NCBI GenBank assembly: GCA_902777355.1
Contig: CACYTU010000012.1
Span: 1-64,000 of the forward strand
DNA from: an uncultured Lachnospiraceae bacterium
GTDB taxonomy: Bacteria > Bacillota > Clostridia > Lachnospirales > Lachnospiraceae
Direction: 5' to 3'
DNA length: 64,000 bases
The position numbers and the translations under genes are program-made. Under the pieces are notes generated by a model. The model was not told where the DNA came from and searched no databases. It saw only the letters and a list, made by a program, of their open reading frames with translations. Every line of letters starts with the position of its first letter. Position 1 is the stretch's first letter. Shown here one piece after another: positions 17,130 through 26,592 of the stretch.

Positions 17130-17309
17130 GTTACAGTTCAGGCCCACCTGATTCTTGGAGCGCCTTTTGTGCATTGCTGTAGAGGCGGGCCTTGAAAAAC
17201 GCCGGTACTTGCTTTTTGCAAGCCCTGCGTTTTTCACGGAGCAGGAGCGTCCCGCCGAAACTGTGATGCACAAAAGGCGTATTGTTTTCAGCATGGCCTG
17301 AACTGTAAC
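17130..17309. mobile_element. MITE-like element A, copy 1, with 8-bp target duplication
   Basis: 180 bp bounded by inverted ends GTTACAGTTCAGGCC and GGCCTGAACTGTAAC, flanked by perfect direct repeats AAACAGGT (17122-17129 and 17310-17317). A second inner inverted pair (CGCCTTTTGTGCAT, 17161-17174, and its complement, 17266-17279) makes it palindromic. It has no reading frame of note. The first 90 bp match the copy at 53957. Confidence 0.85.
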
Positions 17310-17317
17310 AAACAGGT

Positions 17318-17444
17318 GTTAAAGTACAGACCGGCACGTAACCAGAGGAGTTTTCAACCGGTTTTTGCTGGAAAACCCGGGTTTTAGGCTGAAAATCATA
17401 CACTCAGGCGCACCGTACATCTCAAGTTTCAGGCGGGGTGTAAC
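17318..17444. mobile_element. MITE-like element A-related, abutting copy 1
   Basis: 127 bp starting GTTAAAGTACAG directly after the right target duplication of copy 1 and ending GGGTGTAAC. The right flank AAATAGGC matches AAACAGGT at 6 of 8 positions. It contains a GGTTTTTGC-type hairpin, as the other members do. It looks like an older, more decayed member. Confidence 0.5.
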
Positions 17445-17451
17445 AAATAGG

Positions 17452-18498
17452 CTATTCCGCTTCCTTTGAGTATTGTCTTTCCTTGCGCAGAAGCTGATTC
17501 ATGGAAACGTAGAGAGAAGGAGAATCCGGTGCCCCCAGCACGACGGAGACAAATTCTCTGCCGCTGCTGCTCTCAGACAGGATGATGAGACAGCTGCCTG
17601 CCTGGTCGGTCGTTCCGGTCTTTCCGCCGATCACCCTGATGGTATTGGGGGCTTTTGTGACCCCGACTAGGTAATTGTCAGTGGAGGGAACCTCGATAGC
17701 CCTCATATTTCCGTCCTTGTCATGAAAGACTGTGCTGTAGGAATCGAGTCGGATCAGCTCGCGGAACTTGTCATATTTGAGGCATTCCTGAAAAATCAGG
17801 AAAAGATCGTATGCCGTGGTGTAGTGGTTGTCCCTGTGAAGCCCGTGCGGATTGACAAAGTGTGTGGAAGTAGCCCCCAGATAGGCGGCTTCCTTATTCA
17901 TCATTTCAATGAATTTTTCATACGTGCCGCCGATATGTTCAGCGATCATGATCGCGGCATCGTTGGCGGAATAAACCATCAGATAATGCAGAGCCTGGTC
18001 CAGAGTCATCTTATCCCCCGGCTCGATCCCGATCCGCTGTGCCTCCCACTCGAGGTTGGCGACAGTGGAAGAAGCTTTCAGCATGGTATCCATTTTTCCA
18101 TACTTGATGGCCAGGAGGGCAGTCATGATTTTGGTAGTGCTGGCCGGGTAGATTTTTTCGGTGATATTGTTTTCGACCACTGTCATACCGCCGTCCAGAT
18201 CAAAAAGGGCGGACGCATTATTTTTGCCGATGCTGAGGGAGATACCCTCTCCGGGAACACACATATCCTGAGCAAAAAGCCGGGCTTTACCGCTGAAGTC
18301 AGCGGAGACGGCTGTCAGAGAGAAGCTGCTTCTGCCTGCATTGTCACTGTATGAAGAAATATAGCCGCGGCTGCATCCTGTCATGGAAAAAACCATCAGG
18401 AGGGATAAAACAGCGCATAAAATTTTCCTGGACAGAGAAAGGGCCTTTTTTCCGTTCTCTGAACAGGAAATGTGTTTGTGTGTGGAATTATTGCTCAT
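17452..18498 (-). CDS. serine-type D-alanyl-D-alanine carboxypeptidase (DacF-like lipoprotein)
   Basis: 348 residues, peptidase family S11. The N-terminus has a membrane segment ending in a lipobox (FSMTGC, Cys42), so it is probably a lipoprotein processed by LspA. The active-site motifs are SxxK (STTK, Ser120-Lys123), SxN (SAN, 177-179) and KTG (GGKTGTTDQ, near 293). It trims the terminal D-Ala from peptidoglycan pentapeptides. At 348 residues it lacks most of the C-terminal beta domain of classical PBP5 enzymes. The neighbours (mgsA, rodA, PBP2) form the familiar clostridial wall cluster. Confidence 0.93.
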   Translation of the reverse strand: MSNNSTHKHISCSENGKKALSLSRKILCAVLSLLMVFSMTGCSRGYISSYSDNAGRSSFSLTAVSADFSGKARLFAQDMCVPGEGISLSIGKNNASALFDLDGGMTVVENNITEKIYPASTTKIMTALLAIKYGKMDTMLKASSTVANLEWEAQRIGIEPGDKMTLDQALHYLMVYSANDAAIMIAEHIGGTYEKFIEMMNKEAAYLGATSTHFVNPHGLHRDNHYTTAYDLFLIFQECLKYDKFRELIRLDSYSTVFHDKDGNMRAIEVPSTDNYLVGVTKAPNTIRVIGGKTGTTDQAGSCLIILSESSSGREFVSVVLGAPDSPSLYVSMNQLLRKERQYSKEAE

Positions 18499-18700
18499 AA
18501 AAAACGATATAACCTTACTTTAATCTATGAAAAATACTTTATTAAAATCAAGAATATTAAAGGCCGGCCTTCCGGAACGAAACCGGCGGAGCGGACAAAA
18601 AACGGATGCCCGGCATAAAGCAGTCATATATGCATACCGGCAGAAGGGACAGAAATACCCCTGTACTGCCATAAACTGCAGGACGGGTGTTCCTGAACCT

Positions 18701-19096
18701 TTATTTATAAATCTCACGCCACTCCATATCTCCACGGTCAAGGGACTTGATCAGGAGCTCTGCCGTCGCCAGGTTGGTCGCCAGAGGAATATTGTGCATA
18801 TCGCAGAGCCTTACAACAATGTTTACATTCGGCTCGTGCTGCTTGGCTGTGAGCGGATCGCGCAAAAATATGACCAGATCGATCTCATTGTGTTCGATCT
18901 GAGCTCCGATCTGCTGCATACCGCCCAAATGCCCGGCAAGCAGCTTGTGGATCGAGAGATTGGTCACTTCTTCGATCAGCCTGCCGGTAGTGCCGGTGGC
19001 ACAGACCTCATTTTTTGCGAGAATACCTCTGTAAGCAATGCAGAAGTTCTGCATGAGCTTTTTTTTGGCATCATGTGCTATCAAAGCGATTTTCAT
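18701..19096 (-). CDS. mgsA: methylglyoxal synthase
   Basis: 131 residues, the usual family length. MKIALIAHDAKKKLM at the N-terminus, TGTTGRLIEE for phosphate binding, GGMQQIGAQI and FLRDPLTAKQHEPNV (with catalytic Asp) are the signature blocks. It turns dihydroxyacetone phosphate into methylglyoxal and phosphate, a bypass of lower glycolysis used under phosphate limitation. In clostridia mgsA commonly closes the rodA/min wall gene cluster, as here. A 46-bp tandem array separates it from rodA. Confidence 0.96.
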   Translation of the reverse strand: MKIALIAHDAKKKLMQNFCIAYRGILAKNEVCATGTTGRLIEEVTNLSIHKLLAGHLGGMQQIGAQIEHNEIDLVIFLRDPLTAKQHEPNVNIVVRLCDMHNIPLATNLATAELLIKSLDRGDMEWREIYK

Positions 19097-19152
19097 TTAA
19101 GTACTCCTGACAGATGAAAAACAGGTGGCAGCCTATATCCGGAGCTTCTTTT

Positions 19153-19352
19153 CTGAGAAGCAAAACCGCATCAGGAAAGCCGGTGCGCGTCGAATGCCTG
19201 AGAAGAAAATGCCGCATCAGGGAAACCGGCTCGCGTCGAATGCCTGAGAAGAAAATGCTGCATCAGGGAAACCAGCTCGCGTCGAATGCCTGAGAAGAAC
19301 ATGCCTCATCAGGGAAGCCGGCGCGCATCGAATGTCTGAGAAGTAAGTAACA
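19153..19352. repeat. 46-bp tandem repeat x 4.3
   Basis: Units (CATCAGGGAAACCGGCTCGC and following) start near 19168, 19214, 19260 and 19306. Each contains TCAGG and CCTGA arms that can pair. The array fills most of the 310-bp gap between rodA and mgsA, on the 3' side of rodA. Confidence 0.85.
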
Positions 19353-19406
19353 CTGCAGGGGTTACCGGGCGGCAGAAAGGTTCCGGCCGGTAAGGATTCA
19401 GAGCAG

Positions 19407-20501
19407 TCAGTCTTTCTGCTGCATGCGCACATTCAGCAATATTCCGATGCCGGCGTACAGGCAGACCAGACTGGTGAGTCCGTAGCTGACAAAAGGAAGC
19501 GGGATGCCGGTGTTGGGAAGAATGCCCGTTGCGACACCGATATTGAGAAAACTCTGAAATCCAATCCAGGTGCCCATTCCGGCCGCAATGACCCGCCCCT
19601 GGGAATCGGCAGCTTTCGCCGCGATCAGAAAGCATTTGATCGTGATGATGAAAATAAGGAGAATGACTGCGCAGCAGCCGATAAAACCAAAGGTCTCTCC
19701 TATGACAGTAAATATAAAGTCAGTCTGCGATTCCGAAATAAAACCTGTATTCAGCAGGGAATTAGCCTCCTGCCCTCTTCCGATGATCTGCCCCGAGCCA
19801 ATCGCGGTCATGGAGTTGATCGTCTGGTAAGCGGTTGAATCCGCGTAGTTTTCCGGATGAAGCCATGCCAGGATCCTGTTCTGCTGATATACGGACAATA
19901 TGCTGCTGTTCCCCTGCGTGGCCTGGGAGATGATCCAGAAAAAGGATGGCACTACGGCCGCAATAATCGCAGCCACGATCGGCCATTCAAGCCCTCCCAC
20001 ATACATCATCAGACTGAATATAAGAAGCAGCATCAGACTTGTGGAAAAATCGGGCTCCTTATAGACCAGAAAAACCGGCGGAACGATCAGCGCGATACAA
20101 GCCAGCAGGTGAAGAGGCCGGAATATTTTGACCCTGTAAAATATTATGAACTCTGAAAAAAATAAAATCAACAATATTTTTGAGGCCTCGGAGGGCTGGA
20201 AAGTGATCCCGAAAAGAGAGATCCAGCGCTGAGCGCCTCCGCCTGAGGACCCGATCCGCAGCACCAGTATAAGCAGGCCGATCGCCGCGACATAATAGAG
20301 CCAGTGCAGCTTTAAAATATAGTGATAGTCAAAGATGGATAAAAGCAGCATCAGGGCGGCTCCCACTATAAACCCCAGCATCTGCCGCCGGTAGAGCTCC
20401 GGTGCCGCGTTTTGTATGGCAAGCAGTCCGCAATAATTAAGCGAACATACGAGCGCGATCAGGAAATAATCCATCTTTTTTAATGAAAATTTGTCCAGCA
20501 T
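19407..20501 (-). CDS. rodA: RodA-type peptidoglycan glycosyltransferase (SEDS family)
   Basis: 364 residues with about ten membrane helices. The conserved FQPSEASKILLI block, the SQTDFIFTVIGE loop (with the essential Asp) and PNTGIPLPFVSYG are SEDS signatures. It polymerises lipid II for side-wall growth together with the class B PBP encoded just upstream. FtsW and SpoVE are close relatives; pairing with a PBP2-like gene favours RodA. MreBCD, which normally directs RodA, is not encoded here. Confidence 0.92.
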   Translation of the reverse strand: MLDKFSLKKMDYFLIALVCSLNYCGLLAIQNAAPELYRRQMLGFIVGAALMLLLSIFDYHYILKLHWLYYVAAIGLLILVLRIGSSGGGAQRWISLFGITFQPSEASKILLILFFSEFIIFYRVKIFRPLHLLACIALIVPPVFLVYKEPDFSTSLMLLLIFSLMMYVGGLEWPIVAAIIAAVVPSFFWIISQATQGNSSILSVYQQNRILAWLHPENYADSTAYQTINSMTAIGSGQIIGRGQEANSLLNTGFISESQTDFIFTVIGETFGFIGCCAVILLIFIITIKCFLIAAKAADSQGRVIAAGMGTWIGFQSFLNIGVATGILPNTGIPLPFVSYGLTSLVCLYAGIGILLNVRMQQKD

Positions 20502-20579
20502 GGGAAACTACTCCAAAACGCAGCCTTGACTCAGGGAGCCCGGTCAGGGCGCAGTGTGAGAATATGGTCAGAAGCCGCT

Positions 20580-20650
20580 GCCTGTCCTGCAGCGTAAAAA
20601 CTGTCATCTGTCAGGTGCCCTGTCGGGGGAACCTCTTATCTGTCAGGAGC
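20580..20650. repeat. duplicated 3' end of the PBP2 gene
   Basis: The last bases of the PBP2 gene (CTCCTGACAGATAA on the minus strand) are copied about 40 bp downstream as CACCTGACAGATGA. Both carry a stop codon at the same place. It is a small two-copy example of gene-end duplication. Confidence 0.55.
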
Positions 20651-23600
20651 CTTATTGCGGACGACCTGGTCCACAATGTCATTAAACTGGTTCGGATAAT
20701 AAAAATATCTCATGATATCCGCGCCCAGGTTTGCGGCATAGGTGGAAGTATAACCGTTGGGAATGCGGACTGCCATTGAGATTTTTTTGACGGCGGAGAG
20801 CTGTTCTTCGTTCCAGGCTCCCTTTTCGTAGTAGGGCGCATATCCAACGAACAGTGCATTGTCCGGCATATCCTTCTGCTGGGCTGTACCTGTCTTTCCG
20901 GCGACAGGGTATTCCCAGAGAACGTTAAAGGCTGAGTAGCCTGTAGCGACACGGCGCATTCCTCTGTGTATACTGTTCCACTGGTCTTCTGCCAGGGAGA
21001 TAACATGTTCACGCTCGGGCTTGTGAGCAGCCTCCTCTCCGTCGCCAGTCTTTGTTTTCTGGATCAGAGACAGCTTGTAGTCATTTCCGCTGTTGGCGAC
21101 TCCCGATACATATCTGGCCAGGCTTGCCGTTGAGAAGGCGTTTGTCTCCTGACCGATCGCCCCGCGGATGGGATCATTGGAAAGCAGACGGGGCTCGGAC
21201 TCAGTGATCTCAACACCTGACACGGAAGAAAGACCGTATTTTTCGGCGTATTTCCTGATCCGTTCTACGCCGTAGGCATTGTCGTAGTTCTTGTCCGTCT
21301 TCTTTTCATCATCATCGTCATCGTCGTCGTCATCGTCCCAGTCATCATCCCACTCGTTATCCTGGTTTTCTTCGCTCTCCTGGCGAAGTCCCAGACGGTA
21401 TCCCATCTCGTAGAAATACATGTTGCAGGAGTTGGCGATGGCACCCTCCAGATTCTGCTTTTTATGCCTGCCGGGATAAATCCAGCATTTTGGCGGATCG
21501 GGATCTTCTTTTACTTTTTTGAAGGTACCCTTCTTTTTGCACTCGACTGTATCTTTGATCGTGACGACTTTTTCACTCAGGGCAGCTGTGGCTGTGACCA
21601 TCTTGAATGTTGATCCGGGAGCTGTCAGCTGCTGAGTGGCATAGTTGAGAAGCGGTTTTGCGGGGTCGTTGACCAGCTGACGGTAGTAGGATTCGTCGTT
21701 GATCTTGTTGGCGTCATATCCGGGATAAGACACCAGGGCCAGTACGTTTCCGTTCCGGGGGTCTGTCACCACAGCGGAAGCAGTGGACGGATACAGATGC
21801 AGCTGGGCTGGAGTCAGATCCAGATTCTGAATGCGGTTGTACATGAATTGATAGGCACTCTCACCCCATTCATAGTCGAAACTCTCCTGCTCCTGTTCAT
21901 CGATTTCCACAATCTCCTGATCCAGAAGAAGCTGGCAGACCTGATCTCCGGTGACTTCCTGGTTGATGATCAGATACTTATAAATGGCGTTGCGGAAATC
22001 CCTGTCGTTCAGTGTGCCGCTGTCCGCACCGATCACGTCGTCAAAAAAGGTCAGGATTCCCTCGAAGATTTCTGAGTCTTTGGGATGTCCCGATTCAATC
22101 TTCAGGTAGGGACTGGAGGTATCAATCCAATCCTTGCGGATATATTCCATGATCAGGTCGCGGAAAGTGTTCTCGCCTTTATCCCAGGCTTTATACACCT
22201 GATTGCCCGCGTCGCTCTCCTCGAAGCTGGTGGTGAGGACACCGTAATCATACAGGGCCTGGGCAAGAAGCTTCTGGTAATACCTCATTTCCAGTCCCAG
22301 GTTTTTGTAGTTGGTCGTAGGTGCTGATATTTCCTCAAGGATTTCGCCGCTGCGGCGCTCCCGGAAGGACTCGAATTTTTCCGCTACATCCTTCTCGGTG
22401 TCACTTGCTTCCTCGGAGGTGAAATGGGTGGTGTCCAGAATGTTTGTCAGGCAGGAGGTATAGACATTACTGATCGGAATACGGATCGAATCGCCGGACT
22501 GATCCTGGGAAATCTCCTGGTCCTGGATGGAATCCTGCAGCTTGCCCAGGATGATCTTGCGCAGATTGTCTTCGATGATCAAATAGGCGCTCTTCTGCAG
22601 TGCGTAATCAATGGTGAGATAGACATCTCCGCCGTCTTTTGCGGCATAACTCTGTTCAGCTACGGAAACATCCTCGTTTTTGACGGGTGTGTCGGTGATG
22701 CGGCCTATATTGTCTACATTGAAAGTCTCCTGTCCGCTGACCGCGTGCAGAATCTCTTCCTGGGAGGCCTCGATTCCTGTGAGGCCCACCATGTCGCCTT
22801 CCCGGTAGAGAGGGTGTCCTTCTTCGTCGGTTCCGCTGTGGCTCTCTTCATTGACATAGTCTTCATCCGCCTCACCGGTGTAACCGACAATATTGCTGAA
22901 ATAAACAATGCCTTTGGGGTAGCGGCGCACAAGCTCCTCTTCGATCTGGACGCCGTCCTGTGAGGAATTGAAGCGGGTTTTGATCGCTTCCATGGTCTTC
23001 TCCGGGACGTTTTTGGCCAGAACAGTGGAGATATATTTCTGATAATAATTCAGAGAGAGTTTATAGCGGGCAATGACCATTTCAAGGACCACTTTCCGGT
23101 CATCGATCCCCATGGAACTGATCCCGTATCTGTCCGCCAGGTCATTGACGATTTCCTCGGCGGTCTTGGAAGATTCCTCTTCGGTCAGATCCGCCGGATC
23201 GGGATACCCGTAGATATCGGCCAGAAAACGCATTTTGGCTGTGGAGCCCATTTCCTTGTAGTAATAGCTGCCGCCGTTGAGGACAATGTTGAAATCATTG
23301 TACATTTCGCCGCCGTTTTCATCGACGATATCGATGACTTCTTTAATCCTGTTGTTCAGGATCGACTGATCTCCGGATGAATCTTCTGTCATATCGTTCA
23401 TCGTAATATTGTAGGAGGAGACAGTCTCAGCCAGTACTCTTCCCTGGGAATCATAGATTTTGCCCCGCTTGCCGCGGTTAACGACGGTCCGGCGGATACT
23501 GCTCTTGAAATCACTCAGATACCGCTCTCCGTTGACGATCTGAAGCCAGTGGAGGCGATAGATCAGGATCCCGGCGAGCACCAGGCTCATGACGGCAAGA

Positions 23601-23707
23601 AAATAGGACCGGCGGCGGCCGGCTTTTGCAACCGCCTCGGTCTTTTGCTTATCAGTCTTTTTGTTTTTCCGGAAATTGAAAAAATGTCCGGCTTCGTTGT
23701 CAACCAC
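20636..23707 (-). CDS. class B penicillin-binding protein (PBP2/MrdA-like transpeptidase)
   Basis: 1023 residues from a GTG start with AGGGAGA upstream. A cytoplasmic basic tail and one membrane helix (about 33-52) precede a PBP dimer domain (IRRTVVNRGKRGKIYDSQG) and the transpeptidase domain. The motifs are SxxK (APGSTFKMV, near 685), SxN-like (NSCN, near 760) and KTGT (AGKTGTAQQ, near 945). It cross-links peptidoglycan strands made by RodA. At over 1000 residues it is longer than typical PBP2 (600-750). The extra length includes a large inter-domain region and an acidic run of about 15 Asp/Glu near residue 800. It lies 134 bp upstream of rodA in the same direction. Confidence 0.92.
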   Translation of the reverse strand: MVDNEAGHFFNFRKNKKTDKQKTEAVAKAGRRRSYFLAVMSLVLAGILIYRLHWLQIVNGERYLSDFKSSIRRTVVNRGKRGKIYDSQGRVLAETVSSYNITMNDMTEDSSGDQSILNNRIKEVIDIVDENGGEMYNDFNIVLNGGSYYYKEMGSTAKMRFLADIYGYPDPADLTEEESSKTAEEIVNDLADRYGISSMGIDDRKVVLEMVIARYKLSLNYYQKYISTVLAKNVPEKTMEAIKTRFNSSQDGVQIEEELVRRYPKGIVYFSNIVGYTGEADEDYVNEESHSGTDEEGHPLYREGDMVGLTGIEASQEEILHAVSGQETFNVDNIGRITDTPVKNEDVSVAEQSYAAKDGGDVYLTIDYALQKSAYLIIEDNLRKIILGKLQDSIQDQEISQDQSGDSIRIPISNVYTSCLTNILDTTHFTSEEASDTEKDVAEKFESFRERRSGEILEEISAPTTNYKNLGLEMRYYQKLLAQALYDYGVLTTSFEESDAGNQVYKAWDKGENTFRDLIMEYIRKDWIDTSSPYLKIESGHPKDSEIFEGILTFFDDVIGADSGTLNDRDFRNAIYKYLIINQEVTGDQVCQLLLDQEIVEIDEQEQESFDYEWGESAYQFMYNRIQNLDLTPAQLHLYPSTASAVVTDPRNGNVLALVSYPGYDANKINDESYYRQLVNDPAKPLLNYATQQLTAPGSTFKMVTATAALSEKVVTIKDTVECKKKGTFKKVKEDPDPPKCWIYPGRHKKQNLEGAIANSCNMYFYEMGYRLGLRQESEENQDNEWDDDWDDDDDDDDDDEKKTDKNYDNAYGVERIRKYAEKYGLSSVSGVEITESEPRLLSNDPIRGAIGQETNAFSTASLARYVSGVANSGNDYKLSLIQKTKTGDGEEAAHKPEREHVISLAEDQWNSIHRGMRRVATGYSAFNVLWEYPVAGKTGTAQQKDMPDNALFVGYAPYYEKGAWNEEQLSAVKKISMAVRIPNGYTSTYAANLGADIMRYFYYPNQFNDIVDQVVRNKAPDR

Positions 23708-23748
23708 AATAAATCTCCCTGAAATGTAAAGATTGTTCCGTATATCAG

Positions 23749-24801
23749 TCAGTCCGTATCAAATATAACCGCTTCCCCTGTCCCGCAAATCCTGTCTTCC
23801 CTGGTCTGTTGAGCACCTGAGTCATCTGAGCCCGGAACAGGATCCCGCTGTTTTCGTTCAGCATGCGCTGCATCTGAGTCCGCAACAGGCTCTTTCTGAG
23901 TCAATTCGACACCTGAGTCCGGAACAGGCTCTTCCTGAGTCCATTCGGCACCTGAGTCCGGAACGGGATCCCGGTCAGTGATACAGCCGTACTCGCGAAG
24001 GCTGGTGTAGGACAGATCACCGATCACGAGATGATCGATCAGGTGAATGCCCAGGAGCTTTCCCACCCTGCTGATCCGCTCTGTGACTTCCAGGTCCATA
24101 CGGCTGGGAGTGGGATCCCCGCTTGGGTGATTGTGCAGGAGCATGATATTTACAGCGCCCCACCTGAGAGCGCGCAGAAATATTTCCCTGGGCGAAAGCA
24201 GGGTACAGTTGACCGTACCTGACGAGAGGGTTTCCTCCCTCAAAAGAGCAAGCTTATTGTCGAGCAGGACAAGTATGGCAGTCTCCGTCTCAAGATGACG
24301 GAGGTCTTCCATATAGTAGTCTGCCACTGAGGCGGGGGAACTGAAGACAAGGCGTCTTGCGGCCTGCTCACGGACAAGCCTCCTTGAGATTTCGGCGAGC
24401 GAGAGAATCTTGACAGCTTTCACCTCTCCTATACCGGGAATGCTCATCAGGTCTTCCTTTGTCAGCCTGTGAAGGGCTGAGAGATCGGTGGCACCGCTGT
24501 CATAAAAGGCCAGGATTTCCCTGCTGAGCTGAGTGGCGCTCTTCTCTCTGGTCCCTGTGCGCAGGATGATCGCGAGGAGCTCGGCATTAGTCAGACTGCC
24601 AGCCCCGCAGGAAAGAAACCTCTCATAAGGCATCTCCTGTTTTCTGCCCGCGGGTGTCTGCTCCGCATAGCCTGTATATGGAGACTCCCCGGAATCAGAC
24701 TGTGCCCGGACAGGATCCGCACTGCTCTTTGATGAACCGGGAAAAAGGATCTGCCCTGCCGCTTCTGTCTCAATGATTCTGTTGTTCTGATAAATAGTCA
24801 T
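23749..24801 (-). CDS. radC: RadC-family JAMM protein with repeat tail
   Basis: 350 residues. A helix-hairpin-helix region (LMSIPGIGEVKAVKIL, near 115) precedes the JAB/MPN domain with the metal-binding motif HNHPSGDPTPSRMD (near 220) and an upstream conserved Glu. Family members resemble metallo-isopeptidases; the link to DNA repair is historical and uncertain. The last 65 residues are near-repeats of about 14 residues (EPVPDSGVELTQK and variants) not found in normal RadC, which usually ends after the REYG segment. In clostridia radC normally precedes mreBCD; here it directly precedes the PBP2 gene. Confidence 0.92.
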   Translation of the reverse strand: MTIYQNNRIIETEAAGQILFPGSSKSSADPVRAQSDSGESPYTGYAEQTPAGRKQEMPYERFLSCGAGSLTNAELLAIILRTGTREKSATQLSREILAFYDSGATDLSALHRLTKEDLMSIPGIGEVKAVKILSLAEISRRLVREQAARRLVFSSPASVADYYMEDLRHLETETAILVLLDNKLALLREETLSSGTVNCTLLSPREIFLRALRWGAVNIMLLHNHPSGDPTPSRMDLEVTERISRVGKLLGIHLIDHLVIGDLSYTSLREYGCITDRDPVPDSGAEWTQEEPVPDSGVELTQKEPVADSDAAHAERKQRDPVPGSDDSGAQQTREDRICGTGEAVIFDTD

Positions 24802-24991
24802 GCTGCATCCTTTCTGTTCTCCGGGCAGAAAAGGACATACACAATTTATTTTATATTTTTACAGGAATATGGTCAAGCAGATTCTGGAAAGACACCGGTA
24901 ACGCAAGGCGCGTGCATAACTCCGGCCCTGTCAGGCGGCAGACCGTCAGTGTGCGGATAACACAATCAGTCAACATTTGTGAGTGCGACAA

Positions 24992-26332
24992 TCAGATGGA
25001 AACCAGTCCCCGGTCGACAAAGTTCTGCACAGTCCTCAATATGCCCAGGCGGGCATGGGGCCATGTGAGGCCGCCCTGGAAATAGACGGCGTAAGGAGGT
25101 TTGATGGGGCCGTCTGCGCTGAGCTCTATGGATGAGCCGGATACGAAGGCTCCGGCTGCCATGATCACATCGCTGTCGTAGCCGGGCATAGGAGCGGGAA
25201 AAGCTTCCACAAAGCTGTCCACCGGGGAGGATGCCTGGATTCCCTGGCAGAAGGCGATGACGCCGTCGGGATTTCCGAAGGTGATGGACTGGATAATGTC
25301 GTGCCGGGTTTCACGGCCGTCGGGCAGCACGGAGAATCCCAGGCGCTCGTACAGGTTTGCGGCAAAGATGGCTCCTTTGAGGGCAGCCGCGGTCACGGTG
25401 GGACCAAGAAAGAAGCCCTGGTAGAGGGCAGGGAGGATTTCCAGGGAAGGACCCACTTCCTTGCCCAGACCGGGAGAAGTCAGGCGGACGGCCGCATTTT
25501 CCACGCACTCAGAGGTGCCGGCTATGTATCCGCCGACCGGAGCCAGGCCGCCTCCCGGGTTTTTGATCAGAGATCCTACCACCATGTCAGCGCCGACATG
25601 GGAAGGTTCGATCCTCTCGACGAATTCCCCGTAGCAATTGTCAGTCATGCATGTTATGTCAGGTCTTAGTTTCTTGATGAAGGATATGGCTTCCCCGATC
25701 TGCTTCACGGAAAGAGTGCGCCGGGTCTGGTAGCCCTTGGAACGCTGTATGGTGATCAGACGGATCCTGCGGTCTTTATCCTGCTCCAGAACACTGCGTA
25801 TGCCTTCGAAATCAAAATTGCCGTCCGGGAGAAGGTCCACCTGCCTGTACCGGACTCCGTATTCGGCCAGAGACCCCCGGGACGGCCTGATTCCTATAAC
25901 TTCTTCAAGCGTGTCGTAGGGCTTTCCGGCAGCGGAGACAAGCATGTCCCCGGGCCGCAGATTGCCCATCAGGGCAAGGGCCAGCGCATGTGTCCCGCAG
26001 GTGATCTGGGGACGGACAAGGGCGTCCTCGGTTCCGAAATAGGACGCATATACTTTCTCCAGGGTGTCCCTGCCTATATCGTCATAGCCGTAACCGGTCG
26101 TACCCTTGAGATGGGCTTCTCCGACATGGTTTTCCTGCATGGCGCGGATCACACGGAGCTGGTTGTATTCGGCTGTTTCATCGATGGCATCGAAGCGGGG
26201 GCGAAGTTCCTGCAGGATGGGTGCCGCAAAATCCAGTACTTTCCCGGAGATGCCGAAGGCGGCGTATTGAGAGGCGAGGGAAGGGTCCATGCTGCCGCCA
26301 TGGACGGCAGAGGCGGATGGTGAAATGTTCAT
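24992..26332 (-). CDS. YnbB-family PLP-dependent lyase (methionine gamma-lyase-like)
   Basis: 446 residues, fold-type I aminotransferase-like. The PLP lysine lies in GSLIKNPGGGLAPVGGYIAG, and TTGYGYDDIGRD and RPQITCGTHALALAL bind cofactor and substrate. The family is called aluminium-resistance or methionine gamma-lyase family in Firmicutes, but the reaction is not firmly established. It is next to miaA-mutL-mutS, a widespread clostridial order. The start ATG has only a weak Shine-Dalgarno sequence. Confidence 0.88.
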   Translation of the reverse strand: MNISPSASAVHGGSMDPSLASQYAAFGISGKVLDFAAPILQELRPRFDAIDETAEYNQLRVIRAMQENHVGEAHLKGTTGYGYDDIGRDTLEKVYASYFGTEDALVRPQITCGTHALALALMGNLRPGDMLVSAAGKPYDTLEEVIGIRPSRGSLAEYGVRYRQVDLLPDGNFDFEGIRSVLEQDKDRRIRLITIQRSKGYQTRRTLSVKQIGEAISFIKKLRPDITCMTDNCYGEFVERIEPSHVGADMVVGSLIKNPGGGLAPVGGYIAGTSECVENAAVRLTSPGLGKEVGPSLEILPALYQGFFLGPTVTAAALKGAIFAANLYERLGFSVLPDGRETRHDIIQSITFGNPDGVIAFCQGIQASSPVDSFVEAFPAPMPGYDSDVIMAAGAFVSGSSIELSADGPIKPPYAVYFQGGLTWPHARLGILRTVQNFVDRGLVSI

Positions 26333-26592
26333 AATTCTTCTGACAATTCCTTTCTGATGTTCCGTATATATTCTTTTCGGGCAGAGTACAAAGACCGGAT
26401 GTTAAAAAAACAACTGTCTCCGCTGCCGGATTTATCCTTCATTGCTCAAGACATGCGGGAGGGTCCTGAATCCTTTGCGCCGGGTAAAACCCCGGATGCC
26501 TGGTTTTCCCGTGCCGTCTGTTAATGACAGGATGTGTTCATTTTCAAATGTCTCGAAGATGTCCCGAAGGACGGATTTTTTCCGCGCCGTTT

